Below, in pieces: positions 33,711 through 42,293 of a stretch of 64,000 nt of DNA. Below the pieces are notes generated by a model. That model searched no databases. It was not told the origin of the DNA and saw only the letters and a program-made list of their open reading frames with translations. The DNA is from Pseudomonas sp. LS1212. Lineage in GTDB: Bacteria > Pseudomonadota > Gammaproteobacteria > Pseudomonadales > Pseudomonadaceae. The first letter of the stretch is position 1. Each line of letters starts with the position of its first letter. Where the stretch lies: the NCBI RefSeq assembly GCF_024741815.1, contig NZ_CP102951.1, forward strand, positions 2,371,001 to 2,435,000, given 5' to 3'. A program made the translations under genes and the position numbers.

Positions 33711-34718
33711 ATGCCTCGGAACCGCTGCACACTGAAAAAAACGATGGGGTTGGGCCTGGTTGTCTGTTTGCTCGCCACTTCGCCAGCAAGCGTTGCCTCG
33801 TGCAGCTTCGAGCCTGGTCATTCTACCGCCGAGGTGTCCTTGACGCTGCCTGGGCAGATTGTCGTGCCGGCAGCCTTGGCTGTCGGTCAGGTTCTACATA
33901 CCCAAACTGTCAGCGGGCCGGCGACCTCGCTAAATTGCACTGGCCAGGATGATCAGAGCCATGGCTGGTTGTCGGCACCCATGGCCAGCACCGGGTTCGA
34001 TGGCGTGTATGCCACCTCGGTTTCCGGTATTGGCGTAAAAATCATCCAGCGGCTGCCCCTGGAGCAGATCATGCGCTGGCCGCGCATCAGTGAGCCGGTG
34101 TCACCGGGGCGGCATCGACCCATGCCGGCTTACACCCTGATGCTGATCAAGACCGGTCCGGTGACGCCGGGTCGTCTCAGCCTGCCGGCGCTGACAGTGT
34201 CGCGCACTTACGCTGGGCTAAGCGCCAATCGCTTGAGCCTGGCCAACAACCAGGCTGAGGTGATCCTGGAAAACCCGACCTGCACCCTGGACCCGGCATC
34301 GCGTCATACCCAGGTCAACCTTGGCGAACATTCACAGGCGCGATTGCGTGGCATAGGCAGCATGACCCCAGTGGTGCATTTCAGCTTGCGATTGAACTGT
34401 GTCGGCGGTGCCGAGGGTGGACGGCTCAGCATCCATGCCAACGTGACCGACGCCAGTGTACCGGGCAACACTAAAGAGCATTTGCACCTGACGGCCGACT
34501 CCACGGCCAAGGGGGTGGGAATTCGCCTTATGCGGACTGACGGGACGCCTGTCATCCTGGGGCCGGCCGGTAGCCCCGGTCAGTGGTTGGCCGCTACGGC
34601 GATCACAGGCATGTCCCAGCTTACCCTCGGACTCAAGACCGCTTACCTGCAGACCGAGTCTCTGGTCGTGCCTGGCACAGCCAACGGACGAGCCATTGTG
34701 ACCTTGGCTTATGAATGA
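33711..34718 (+). CDS. Fimbrial tip adhesin-like subunit
   Basis: A 335-aa protein with a signal peptide (GLGLVVCLLATSPASVA, about 14-30), an N-terminal domain of about 160 residues with one Cys pair, and a C-terminal pilin domain (about 185-335; ENPTCTLD, CVGG, ending GRAIVTLAYE). This two-domain plan fits FimH/PapG-like tip adhesins. AAGGA supports ATG 33711 over ATG 33672. It ends the cluster; beyond it lies the decayed ahpCF region. Confidence 0.85.
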   Translation: MPRNRCTLKKTMGLGLVVCLLATSPASVASCSFEPGHSTAEVSLTLPGQIVVPAALAVGQVLHTQTVSGPATSLNCTGQDDQSHGWLSAPMASTGFDGVYATSVSGIGVKIIQRLPLEQIMRWPRISEPVSPGRHRPMPAYTLMLIKTGPVTPGRLSLPALTVSRTYAGLSANRLSLANNQAEVILENPTCTLDPASRHTQVNLGEHSQARLRGIGSMTPVVHFSLRLNCVGGAEGGRLSIHANVTDASVPGNTKEHLHLTADSTAKGVGIRLMRTDGTPVILGPAGSPGQWLAATAITGMSQLTLGLKTAYLQTESLVVPGTANGRAIVTLAYE

Positions 34719-34826
34719 TTTCTTCTATTTAACAGGTTGGCGTTATAGCCAAAGCCAATCAACGGCATGAGCTTTGCCAATGAGCGCTTTTGGCCATCGC
34801 TGGATAGGATTCCCTCCATCAGATTT

Positions 34827-35018
34827 TCAACCCCTGAAGGCCAGATCAAGATCGTCGAGCTCAACGATGGCGGTGTAGGCCGCGATGCGTCCGAGCTGCT
34901 GCGCAAGATCAAGGCTGCCCAGTACGTGGCGGCTCACCCAGGTGAAGTCTGCCCAGCCAAGTGGAAAGAAGGCGAAGCGACGCTGGCTCCATCTCTGGAT
35001 CTGGTCGGCAAGATCTGA
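34827..35018 (+). pseudogene. ahpC remnant (C-terminal third)
   Basis: The last 62 or so codons of alkyl hydroperoxide reductase subunit C are almost perfect (PEGQIKIVELNDGG, DASELLRKIKAAQYVAAH, GEVCPAKWKEGE with the resolving Cys, SLDLVGKI). The N-terminal two thirds, including the peroxidatic Cys, are missing. The upstream 50 codons in the same frame are not AhpC. The conserved sequence begins near 34828, immediately after the fimbrial cluster. Confidence 0.9.
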
Positions 35019-35102
35019 CCCGGCGCCTGCCCGATCGACACGCCTGGGCAACAAATGCCCGGGCGTTATTGTTTTTACCGTCTTGAAAAGGAAATCGCCC
35101 GT

Positions 35103-35534
35103 ATGTTGGACGCCAATCTTAAAGCCCGGTTGAAGTCGTACCTGGAACGGGTCACGCAACCGATCGAGATCGTCGCCTCGCTTGACGACGGCGCGAAATC
35201 CCAGGAAATGCTCGGGCTGCTGCGTGAAATCGCCAGCCTCTCAAACCGAAGGGCCGAAACTGGTCGTTGCCCTGGAAGAGCACGTCAAGCGGAAGGTATC
35301 TTCGTGCAGATCGGGTTGCTGCCCAACACCGATTGGCTCAAGGGCACGATCGAGCTCTCGCCACGCGGCGAGATCGTGGTCGATGCACGCGGTGAAACCA
35401 ACTTGCCAGGGATCTTCGCGGCCGGTGACGTGACCACCGTCCCTTACAAGCAGATCGTCATTGCGGTGGGTGAGGGCGCCAAGGCTTCGTTGGCGGCGTT
35501 CGATCACCTGATCCGGACGTCGGCGCCGGCGTGA
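35103..35534 (+). pseudogene. ahpF remnant with large internal deletions
   Basis: ATG 35103 opens the true AhpF N-terminus (LDANLKARLKSYLERVTQPI...), which runs about 47 codons. A short out-of-frame stretch matching an internal AhpF piece (EGPKLVVALEEHVK) follows. Then the C-terminal end appears from about 35298 (EGIFVQIGLLPNTDWLKG...TVPYKQIVIAVGEG...). The thioredoxin-like, FAD and CxxC redox regions are mostly gone: about 430 bp remain of a gene of about 1.56 kb. The reading frame stays open across the junction, but the product cannot be a working reductase. Confidence 0.9.
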
Positions 35535-35547
35535 TGGCCTGCTGAAA

Positions 35548-35636
35548 CTGTAGGAGCGGGCTTGCCCGCGATGCGGACGGCGCGGTTTGTCTGAATGACC
35601 GCGGTGATGCCATCGCGGGCAAGCCCGCTCCTACAG
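35548..35636. repeat. REP-like inverted repeat (TGTAGGAGCGGGC type)
   Basis: Perfect arms CTGTAGGAGCGGGCTTGCCC / GGGCAAGCCCGCTCCTACAG, extended by GCGATG/CATCGC, with a core of about 37 bases. This genus-typical repeat lies between the ahpF remnant and the gloA stop. Related: 52036-52127. Confidence 0.9.
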
Positions 35637-35662
35637 GGGGGGCGCTTGTTAAGGGCCTTCGA

Positions 35663-36178
35663 TCAGAACCCGGTAGGCTGAATGATCTCGACCCAGTAGT
35701 CGTCCGGGTCCTTGATGAACGCCAGGTGCTTCATGCGCCCGTCGCTCAGACGCTTCTGGAAGGTCACGCCCAGGCTTTCGAAGCGTTCGCAGGCGGCGCG
35801 AATGTCCGGTACCGACAGGCAGATGTGGCCAAAGCCACGCGGGTCGGTATTGCCATTGTGGTAGGCGAACGCAGGGTCGGCCTCGGTGCCGTGGTTATGG
35901 GTCAACTCGAGGATGCCGGGAATGGATTTCATCCACTGGGTGCGCTGGGCGGCATCGGCAGGGATCTGCGCCTTGTCGACCAGGGCGAGGAAGTACAGGC
36001 TGAACTCGGCTTCCGGGAAGTCGCGCTTTTCTACCAGGCTGAAGCCCAGTATGCGGGTATAGAAATCCAGCGAGCGAGTGATGTCTTTCACGCGCAACAT
36101 GGTGTGGTTGAACACGAAACCCTGGGTTGCGGTGTCAGGCTGGGCAGTAACGCCGGGGAAAGTGTCGAGGTTTTGCAT
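35663..36178 (-). CDS. gloA: Lactoylglutathione lyase (glyoxalase I)
   Basis: A 171-aa glyoxalase I of the longer Pseudomonas/eukaryote-like type. FNHTMLRVKDITRSLDFYTR (about 23-42) supplies the first metal His and the fold's first repeat. FYTRILGFSLVEKRDF, ELTHNHGTE and GHICLSVPDI give further ligands. It converts the methylglyoxal-glutathione hemithioacetal to lactoylglutathione. It is monocistronic and preceded by about 240 bases before the mvaT-type gene's stop. Confidence 0.93.
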   Translation of the reverse strand: MQNLDTFPGVTAQPDTATQGFVFNHTMLRVKDITRSLDFYTRILGFSLVEKRDFPEAEFSLYFLALVDKAQIPADAAQRTQWMKSIPGILELTHNHGTEADPAFAYHNGNTDPRGFGHICLSVPDIRAACERFESLGVTFQKRLSDGRMKHLAFIKDPDDYWVEIIQPTGF

Positions 36179-36325
36179 GGGGACTCCAGAATAGATGAGC
36201 GAAGCGCGTTCGAGGGGCCAGGTAATCAGGCCGTGAAGGCGTCAGCGGTCTTGTCAGGAGGGAATGATACGGAACTGAAGCGTTTGAGCAAACCGTTTGT
36301 GGACGGGGCGACTCACTGGAGCGGG

Positions 36326-36350
36326 AAAATAGAAGCCCGCCGAAGCGGGC
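36326..36350 (-). terminator. Rho-independent terminator after the mvaT-type gene
   Basis: Read on the minus strand: GCCCGC-TTCG-GCGGGC followed by TTCTATTTT, about 75 bases beyond the stop at 36424. Confidence 0.7.
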
Positions 36351-36423
36351 ATTTGGGGCGCTAATCCTTTAGCAGATTCCATCCTGAAAGAGAGAGCGTG
36401 AAAAAATTGTGAAAACGCTCTGC

Positions 36424-36780
36424 TCACTTGCGTAGCCAGGAATCGACAGTCTGGGCACCATACTGTTGCTTCCAGGCCTTGAGCCCACGGTGGTTGCCAC
36501 CCTTGGTCTCGATCAGTTCCCCGGTGTGCGGGTTCTCATAGACCTTGACCACACGCGCCCGGCGTGTTTTGGGGGCTACAGCCTGTACCTTGGTCTTGCC
36601 GGGATCGAGAATGGCGATGATGTCGCGCAGGCTCTTGTCGTAGGTTTTCATCAACCCCTGGAGCTTTTCTTCGAACTCGATTTCCTTTTTCAGACCGGCG
36701 TCATTCTTCAAGGACTCAAGCTGGGCAAGTTGCTCTTGAAGGGCTTTTTCTGCAGCGCGAAACTCGGCGAGTCTGGACAA
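36424..36780 (-). CDS. H-NS-like nucleoid protein, MvaT/MvaU family
   Basis: A 118-aa xenogeneic silencer. An N-terminal coiled-coil oligomerisation region (SRLAEFRAAEKALQEQLAQL to about residue 60) and a C-terminal AT-binding domain (RARVVKVYENPHTGELIETKGGNHRGLKAW, about 80-118). Such proteins coat AT-rich DNA. The family starts MSRLAEF; here that codon is TTG 36780 with AGGAG eight bases upstream, and no in-frame ATG is nearby. The AT-rich segment near 37020-37140 could be a natural target. Confidence 0.9.
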   Translation of the reverse strand: MSRLAEFRAAEKALQEQLAQLESLKNDAGLKKEIEFEEKLQGLMKTYDKSLRDIIAILDPGKTKVQAVAPKTRRARVVKVYENPHTGELIETKGGNHRGLKAWKQQYGAQTVDSWLRK

Positions 36781-37379
36781 TTCATTTACTCCTTTAGTGT
36801 GCTGGGGCCATTCAGGATGCGAAAAAAACACCGAGCAGGTGACTGGGTCGATTTGGCACTTCAGTTGCGTCACGCGACTGCCCGTTTGAATGGTTCGCAA
36901 TGAACCGCTACTTAAGAGTGTAGTAGTTCCAGGAGGAAGGGTAAATGCTGAACTTGGCAGATTCTCGAATATTCCACGGGATGGGCCAGGGCCGCGTACG
37001 GACTACAGGGGCGGTGTGGGAAAAGCCCTTAGTGTCGAAAAGTTTGGCTATAAATTGATATTTAATAAGTAAATAGAGTTTGTACGTAGGAACTTTCTTT
37101 AAGATGATGGTTATATTTCCTAAGTGTTATGCATTTAGTGATGCTCTCAAGCATTTTGCGCGGGGCTGAAAGGGCTGGAGGTCCCGAAATGTGCCACTGG
37201 GGAACCGACGATGGCCGTCTGGCTCAGCCCTTGGGGCGACCGAACCATGCATGACCACTATTGATTTCATCAATGGTGGGTCGTAGCCGGGCTCCGCCGA
37301 GGGGCTTTCGCCTCCAATTGAAGTTGGTGGCAGCACGGCTGGAAAGTACTCGGTCAGGGATTCTACTGATGCCCGGTAA
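36781..37379. other. Region with no confident gene, partly AT-rich
   Basis: About 600 bases. It carries a possible 37-codon ORF (36945-37058) and an AT-rich stretch near 37030-37140. Reading frames at 37127-37336 and 37261-37476 have no recognisable product. It probably represents decayed sequence continuous with the porin remnant that follows. Confidence 0.5.
36945..37058 (+). CDS. Possible 37-codon ORF with strong ribosome site
   Basis: ATG 36945 is preceded by AGGAGGAAGGG. The frame reads LNLADSRIFHGMGQG and ends LAIN. The excellent Shine-Dalgarno may be left from a decayed gene such as the oprD-like porin seen further on. No family is recognised. Confidence 0.2.
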   Translation: MLNLADSRIFHGMGQGRVRTTGAVWEKPLVSKSLAIN

Positions 37380-37661
37380 ATTCGTGTTCACTGCAAGCAC
37401 AAACGCTATGCCAGCACTATCGCTGCTGATCATTTCGATAGGGCCGGCCTGGACTACAAGTTCAACGATAAAGTGAGCGTTCAATATCACTTTGCCAGTC
37501 TCGATGAGATTTATCGTCAGTATTTTATCGGCGTGCCCGCGCCCCGGCCTTTTGAGGGCAAGCAAGCTCTCGGCAGACTTGCGAGTGCTCGGAGTGACAT
37601 ATCGGGGCTGCCTGGGCAGGTAGATTGCTTTTGCCAAAGAGCCGCTGCCGGTCAAGAATGA
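37380..37661 (+). pseudogene. OprD-family porin remnant
   Basis: One plus-strand frame reads ASTIAADHFDRAGLDYKF, then VSVQYHFASLDEIYRQYF, like a beta-hairpin segment of OprD/OccD porins (typically DRxGLDY...YRQYxxGLNHT). After FIGV the similarity breaks into non-porin sequence. Only about 40 of roughly 420 expected codons are recognisable. No start codon or signal peptide belongs to it. Confidence 0.5.
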
Positions 37662-37690
37662 AGGACTGAATCTTGCGCAAGGAACACCCC

Positions 37691-38455
37691 TTGAAAATGT
37701 TGAGCCTGATCGGGATTGGCTCGGGCAATCCGCAACAGATCACTCTCGAGGCGATCGAGGCCCTGAACCAGACGGACGTATTCTTCCTGCTCGACAAGGG
37801 GCCGCTCAAGGAGGACCTGCTGCACATGCGCCAGGAAATACTCGAGCGCTACATACAGGCGCCGGGTTATCGGCTGGTGCAGGTCGAGGACCCCCTGCGT
37901 GACGGCGGCGCAGGGGGCTACGTCGACAGTGTCGAAGACTGGCACCGAATGCGTGCGCGGTTGTTCGCAAGGCTGATCGAGCACGAGTTGGGCGATGGCC
38001 AGACGGGTGCCTTCCTGATCTGGGGCGACCCTTCGCTATACGACAGCACCCTGCGCATCCTGGAGCGGGTCGAGGCGCTCGGGCTGGATTTCGAGTACCG
38101 GGTGATACCCGGCATCAGCAGTGTTCAAGCCCTGGCCGCGAGGCATCGCATCCCCTTGAACCGTATCGGCGAACCCATCCGGATCATGCCGGGCCGATGC
38201 CTGGCCGGCGAGGCGCAGGCGAGCATCGATAACCTGGTGGTGATGCTCGATGCGCATTGTGGGTTTGCCGCGCTCACCGACGAAGATCTGGAGATTTACT
38301 GGGGTGCCTATCTGGGCACCGCCGACGAGATCCTGATTGCCGGCAGGCTGCAGGCGGTCAAGGCACAGATACTTGAGGTGCGCGAGGCTGCCAGGCTGCG
38401 CAAGGGCTGGATCATGGACACTTACCTGCTGCGCAGGCCGCTCGCCAGCCGCTGA
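37691..38455 (+). CDS. cobF: Precorrin-6A synthase (deacetylating) CobF
   Basis: A 254-aa SAM-dependent tetrapyrrole methylase. LSLIGIGSGNPQQITLEAIE is the N-terminal substrate loop, GDPSLYDSTLRI the SAM-binding GDP motif, and VIPGISSVQALAARHRIPLN the conserved central motif. It methylates C-1 of precorrin-5 and releases acetate in aerobic cobalamin synthesis. TTG 37691 (MKMLSLIGIG) has AAGGA 8 bases upstream; ATG 37697 is the alternative. No other cob gene is adjacent. Confidence 0.9.
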   Translation: MKMLSLIGIGSGNPQQITLEAIEALNQTDVFFLLDKGPLKEDLLHMRQEILERYIQAPGYRLVQVEDPLRDGGAGGYVDSVEDWHRMRARLFARLIEHELGDGQTGAFLIWGDPSLYDSTLRILERVEALGLDFEYRVIPGISSVQALAARHRIPLNRIGEPIRIMPGRCLAGEAQASIDNLVVMLDAHCGFAALTDEDLEIYWGAYLGTADEILIAGRLQAVKAQILEVREAARLRKGWIMDTYLLRRPLASR

Positions 38456-38463
38456 ACCGCCCA

Positions 38464-39753
38464 TCAGACCGTGCGGTTCTTGGCTTCGATCCACTGGGCC
38501 ATGTATTGCGTGCTCTTGTGATGGTGGTGCCGCAGCATCATGCCGGTAAAGTTGTCCAGGCGATGCTGCTGGAGCTGTTCATGGCAGTCGCGGATACGGC
38601 GGGTCAGTGCAGCGGCATGCGTACGCTTGTCATACCGCGCGGCCATCAATTGGCTGCCTCGCTCCTGCGCTTCGGTCCACAGGGCCTGATCCTGATAGAG
38701 GCGCACGGCGGCATCGGCCAGGGCCCGGGCGCTGCTGGCAATGGCGCCGGGCCAGGGCAGCGGCCCGTGCATCGCCTCGGCACCCATGGGGGTGGTGACA
38801 CTGGGCGTGCCACAGAGCATGGCATCGGTCAGCTTGCCCTTGATGCCGGCACCGAAACGCAGCGGGGCCAGGCACAGGCGTGCACCGGACATCACTTCAA
38901 GGGCGTCTTCGGCCCAGTTCATGATGTGGAAACCCTGCGCAGCGTTATGCAGCGCGGTTGCCTTGGGTGGGGTATAAGCCCCGTAGATATGGATGCAGGC
39001 CTGTGGCAGCTGCTGACGGATCAGCGGCCAAAGGGTGTGCTTCATCCACAGCACCGCATCCCAGTTCGGCGCATGGCGAAAATTGCCGATACTGAGAAAA
39101 TGTGCGCGCTCGGCAAAAGGCTTGAAAGGGCCGCCACTGCTTTCAAGCATCAGCGGGCACCAGTGCAGCAGGGCCGCCGGGACCCGGAAGCGGTCGGTGA
39201 GCAGTTCGATCTCAACATCGGAAATCATCAGGCTCAGGTCGCTGCGGTAGATGGCCGCCAGTTCTCGCTGGGTGATGTCGGCAGCGGCCATGTGGTCATA
39301 CAGGGTGGCGTTGCGGAGGTTGAACAGGTCGTTGAAGTCGTTGGGGTCATCGACGGCCTTCAGGCGCTCCCTGAGCAAGTGCTGGCGGGCATCGCGCATG
39401 CTTTGCAGGTCGGAAGTCTCGAGTACGCGCACAGCGTTGGGGCAGTGCTTCTCGACACGCCAGCCGAACTGCTCTTCCATCATGAACCGGTCGAACAGCA
39501 CGATATCCGGGGCAAGCTCGGCGACAAAGGTGTCGAAGCTGCTGCTATTGAGTTCGATGCTGCGTTCGGCAATGCCCAGGCTGGCCAGGTCGGCCTTGTG
39601 TTCGCCCTCGCTGGCCGGGCTGCTGAAGGTGATGTGCCAACCCTCGGCGAGAAAGCTCTCGAGCAACTGCATCATGTGCCCGCCGGCGGCAGAGGAGCGA
39701 GGCTCGGGCCAGACATAACCGATGACGAGCACCTTGAGTGGCGATTGCCGCAT
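38464..39753 (-). CDS. Glycosyltransferase, GT4-like
   Basis: A 429-aa GT-B fold glycosyltransferase. The N-terminal Rossmann half starts KVLVIGYVWPEPRSSAAGGH. The C-terminal donor half has FLSIGNFRHAPNWDAV and LCLAPLRFGAGIKGKLTDAM, equivalent to the family's E-x7-E/GxGIKxK region, followed by GTPSVTTPMGAE. The protein has no membrane segment. The acceptor is unknown; a cell-surface glycan is likely. It is convergent with cobF (8 bases apart) and alone in its transcription unit. Confidence 0.85.
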   Translation of the reverse strand: MRQSPLKVLVIGYVWPEPRSSAAGGHMMQLLESFLAEGWHITFSSPASEGEHKADLASLGIAERSIELNSSSFDTFVAELAPDIVLFDRFMMEEQFGWRVEKHCPNAVRVLETSDLQSMRDARQHLLRERLKAVDDPNDFNDLFNLRNATLYDHMAAADITQRELAAIYRSDLSLMISDVEIELLTDRFRVPAALLHWCPLMLESSGGPFKPFAERAHFLSIGNFRHAPNWDAVLWMKHTLWPLIRQQLPQACIHIYGAYTPPKATALHNAAQGFHIMNWAEDALEVMSGARLCLAPLRFGAGIKGKLTDAMLCGTPSVTTPMGAEAMHGPLPWPGAIASSARALADAAVRLYQDQALWTEAQERGSQLMAARYDKRTHAAALTRRIRDCHEQLQQHRLDNFTGMMLRHHHHKSTQYMAQWIEAKNRTV

Positions 39754-39905
39754 GTTCCTGGGTCCTGAAGCGAGAAAGGCGGCCATTAGACCACAGCTGA
39801 TCCAATATTTTGCGGCCGCTGTGCGCCCGAGCTGGTGCGCCACTGCGACAGCCGGCGGCAACTGCTACAGTCATCCCCAGAGGACTCACCTGACCGCGAC
39901 CCACC

Positions 39906-42068
39906 ATGCAGCCTTTTATCATCCTGTTTCGCACCGCCCTGGTACCGGACCTGCAGGTGCTGCGATTTGCCCTGCGGACCATTGTCGCTGCGTTGTTGAC
40001 GTTGTACCTGGCGTTCATTTTCGATCTGGACCAGCCCAAATGGGCGCTGATGACCGTGGTCATTGTCAGCGTTCCCATGGCGGGCATGACCCTGCAGCGC
40101 AGTTTTGGCCAAGTCATAGGGACGGTTGTCGGCGCTGTGGTAGCGGTGGTGATCACGGCGCTGTTCGCCCAGGCGCCACTGCCGTTTCTGCTGACCCTGT
40201 CGCTCTGGCTGGCCCTGTGCACCGCCGGCGGTACGCTGCTGCGCTATACCGACTCCCAGGCTAGCGTGCTCAGCGGTTTTACCGCTGTCATCGTCGCCAT
40301 GCTGGCTGTGCCGGAGCAGGACAACACACTGACGCTGGCCATTACCCGGGTCACCGAGACGTTGCTGGCCGTTGCGTGCGTGGCACTGGTGAGCCTGTTG
40401 ACCGCGCGTCCCGAGGCGGTGGCCAGCGGTTACTTTGCCAAGATCGACAGCCTGATCAAGCTGATTGCCCTGCATGCAGCCGCGGTTGTCCGTGGCGATG
40501 AGGACGAAGCGCAGTTCCAGCAGCGGCAATTGCAGCTACTGAGCGAGAGCAACGCCCTGGAAGGCCTGCGCCGCCACCTGTATTTCGATGCGCCGCGCCT
40601 GCGCGAGGCGAACGACCTGGTGCAGCTGTTCGGCAATCAACTGGTGTTGATGGGCTCACGCCTGATGATCATGCACCGCCAGCGCCGGTTGATTGCCGAG
40701 CGCTGGCAGGGCGCCTTGCCGCTGTCGATCGCTCGCCTGCGTGAAGACGAGCTGCAAGTGCTCGACGAACTGTCCCGAAGCGGGCGTTCGATCACGCCCG
40801 GCCAACGTCGGCAGCTGCAGTCATTGAGCCGGCGCTTCGAAGCCGCCGCCGAGTTCGCTCAGCAGATCGAAGAACAGTTGCCCTCGGCCTTGCGCTCGCT
40901 GGCCTGGGCCTTGCGTTCGGAGCAGGCCGGGCTGCTGCGCCAGCTGGACGACATGCTCGAACTCGACGATGCGATTCAGGAAGGTCGCCAGGCCAGTTGC
41001 GCCTATGCCAAGGGCCGCTCCTCGTCGCTGTTTCTCGACTACCCGCTGGCGGCCATGAACGGTGTCCGGGCCTTTGTGGCACTGATGCTCGGCGGTGCCA
41101 TCTGGATCCAGACCGGTTGGGATGGTGCGCGCGCCGGCATGGTCCTGGTGGCCGTGCTGTGTTCGTTGATGGCCTCGTTTCCCCGTCCGCTGGCGGCCTG
41201 CCAGAACTACGCGCGCGGGTTTCTGCTGGCGTTGGTGGTGTCGGCGCTGTATCAGTTCATGTTGATTCCGTCGGTAGGCGATTTCGAGATGCTGGCGCTG
41301 TTGCTGCTGCCGTTGCTGTACCTGGTTGCGGTGGCCCTGGTCAGCCCGATGACCGCCGGTATCGGCATGGGCCTGGGCTTGTCCACGCTGTTGATGTTCG
41401 GCCCGCAGAATGTCGGTGCCTGGCAGAACACGGCGATCCAGTGGTTCGAGTTCGCCGGTGCCTATATCGGCGCGGTGTCGTTGTCGTTGCTGGTGTTTGC
41501 AGTGGTGTTTCCATTCAATGCTGTGTTGCGAATGCAGCGCTTGTACGAGCGGGCGCGTGACGATGTGCGCGCCCTGATCGGTGCACCGCCTTCGGACCAG
41601 GCCCAATATGACTTTGAAAGCCGCATGAGCGACCGCCTCAACACCATGCAGGGCCTGCTGCCGGCTGCCCCGGATCGACTGTCGCGGGCGCGCTTCGATT
41701 CGGCGCTGTCGGCCTTGTCGCTGGGGGTGGCCTTGAGCCGGCTCAAGGGCCTGATGGTCAACAACCCCTTGTTGCCGGCCGCACTGGGCCAGCGCCTGGA
41801 GCTGGCCCTGGAGCAGATCGCGAGCGTGCTGGGCAGTCGCTCGCCGGTCGATCCGCGCGAGCTGCTTGCTGACCTGCAGCAGATAGCCGATGAGCTGCAG
41901 ACCCTGCACGAAGAACATGTCGGCGAGCACCGTGGCTCGCTGTGGAAGCTGTTCGCCTTGCGTGTGTCGTTGATCATCGCCGCGGCCCTGCTGGAACGTG
42001 ATCAGGAATGGCTGGGGGTACAGGCCGTAGAAGCTGCCCATGCGGGAGTATCGCCCAATGCCCATTGA
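39906..42068 (+). CDS. FUSC family efflux protein (AaeB-like)
   Basis: A 720-aa inner-membrane protein with two blocks of hydrophobic helices (about 15-160 and 375-545), each followed by a long soluble region. This is the fusaric acid resistance/AaeB architecture. With the DUF1656 protein and the HlyD-type adaptor downstream it forms a three-gene efflux system for aromatic carboxylic acids. The substrate is inferred from family knowledge. The stop overlaps the next gene by 11 bases. No regulator gene is adjacent. Confidence 0.9.
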   Translation: MQPFIILFRTALVPDLQVLRFALRTIVAALLTLYLAFIFDLDQPKWALMTVVIVSVPMAGMTLQRSFGQVIGTVVGAVVAVVITALFAQAPLPFLLTLSLWLALCTAGGTLLRYTDSQASVLSGFTAVIVAMLAVPEQDNTLTLAITRVTETLLAVACVALVSLLTARPEAVASGYFAKIDSLIKLIALHAAAVVRGDEDEAQFQQRQLQLLSESNALEGLRRHLYFDAPRLREANDLVQLFGNQLVLMGSRLMIMHRQRRLIAERWQGALPLSIARLREDELQVLDELSRSGRSITPGQRRQLQSLSRRFEAAAEFAQQIEEQLPSALRSLAWALRSEQAGLLRQLDDMLELDDAIQEGRQASCAYAKGRSSSLFLDYPLAAMNGVRAFVALMLGGAIWIQTGWDGARAGMVLVAVLCSLMASFPRPLAACQNYARGFLLALVVSALYQFMLIPSVGDFEMLALLLLPLLYLVAVALVSPMTAGIGMGLGLSTLLMFGPQNVGAWQNTAIQWFEFAGAYIGAVSLSLLVFAVVFPFNAVLRMQRLYERARDDVRALIGAPPSDQAQYDFESRMSDRLNTMQGLLPAAPDRLSRARFDSALSALSLGVALSRLKGLMVNNPLLPAALGQRLELALEQIASVLGSRSPVDPRELLADLQQIADELQTLHEEHVGEHRGSLWKLFALRVSLIIAAALLERDQEWLGVQAVEAAHAGVSPNAH

Positions 42069-42252
42069 TTTCGAGGTCGGCGGCGTTTATCTGCCGCCCT
42101 TTGCCCAGGCTCTGCTGCTGGCGCTGCCCTTGTTCGTGTTGCTGAGCTGGGCCTTGCGCCGCCTGGGAATCATGCGTCTTGTCTGGCACCCGGCCTTGTT
42201 CGAAGGGGCACTGTATGCCGGATTGTGCGCTGCCATGATTCTGATGATGTGA
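42058..42252 (+). CDS. DUF1656 small membrane protein (AaeX-like)
   Basis: A 64-aa protein with two hydrophobic helices (about 12-35 and 45-64). It starts IDFEVGGVYLPPFAQALLLA, the DUF1656 hallmark. Such proteins always accompany FUSC/HlyD efflux pairs. ATG 42058 lies inside the end of the FUSC gene, giving coupled translation. Confidence 0.9.
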   Translation: MPIDFEVGGVYLPPFAQALLLALPLFVLLSWALRRLGIMRLVWHPALFEGALYAGLCAAMILMM

Positions 42253-42293
42253 GCCTGGTGATGTGAGTCTGGCAATGGGAGCCTGGAGCTGAA

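Noticed and set aside
35055..35534. An intact 159-aa protein from the open frame over ahpF
   Set aside because: The frame is open only because deletions joined distant parts of ahpF; the redox and FAD regions are missing.
37224..37655. 143-codon minus-strand frame
   Set aside because: It lies opposite the OprD-like remnant and shows no recognisable family.
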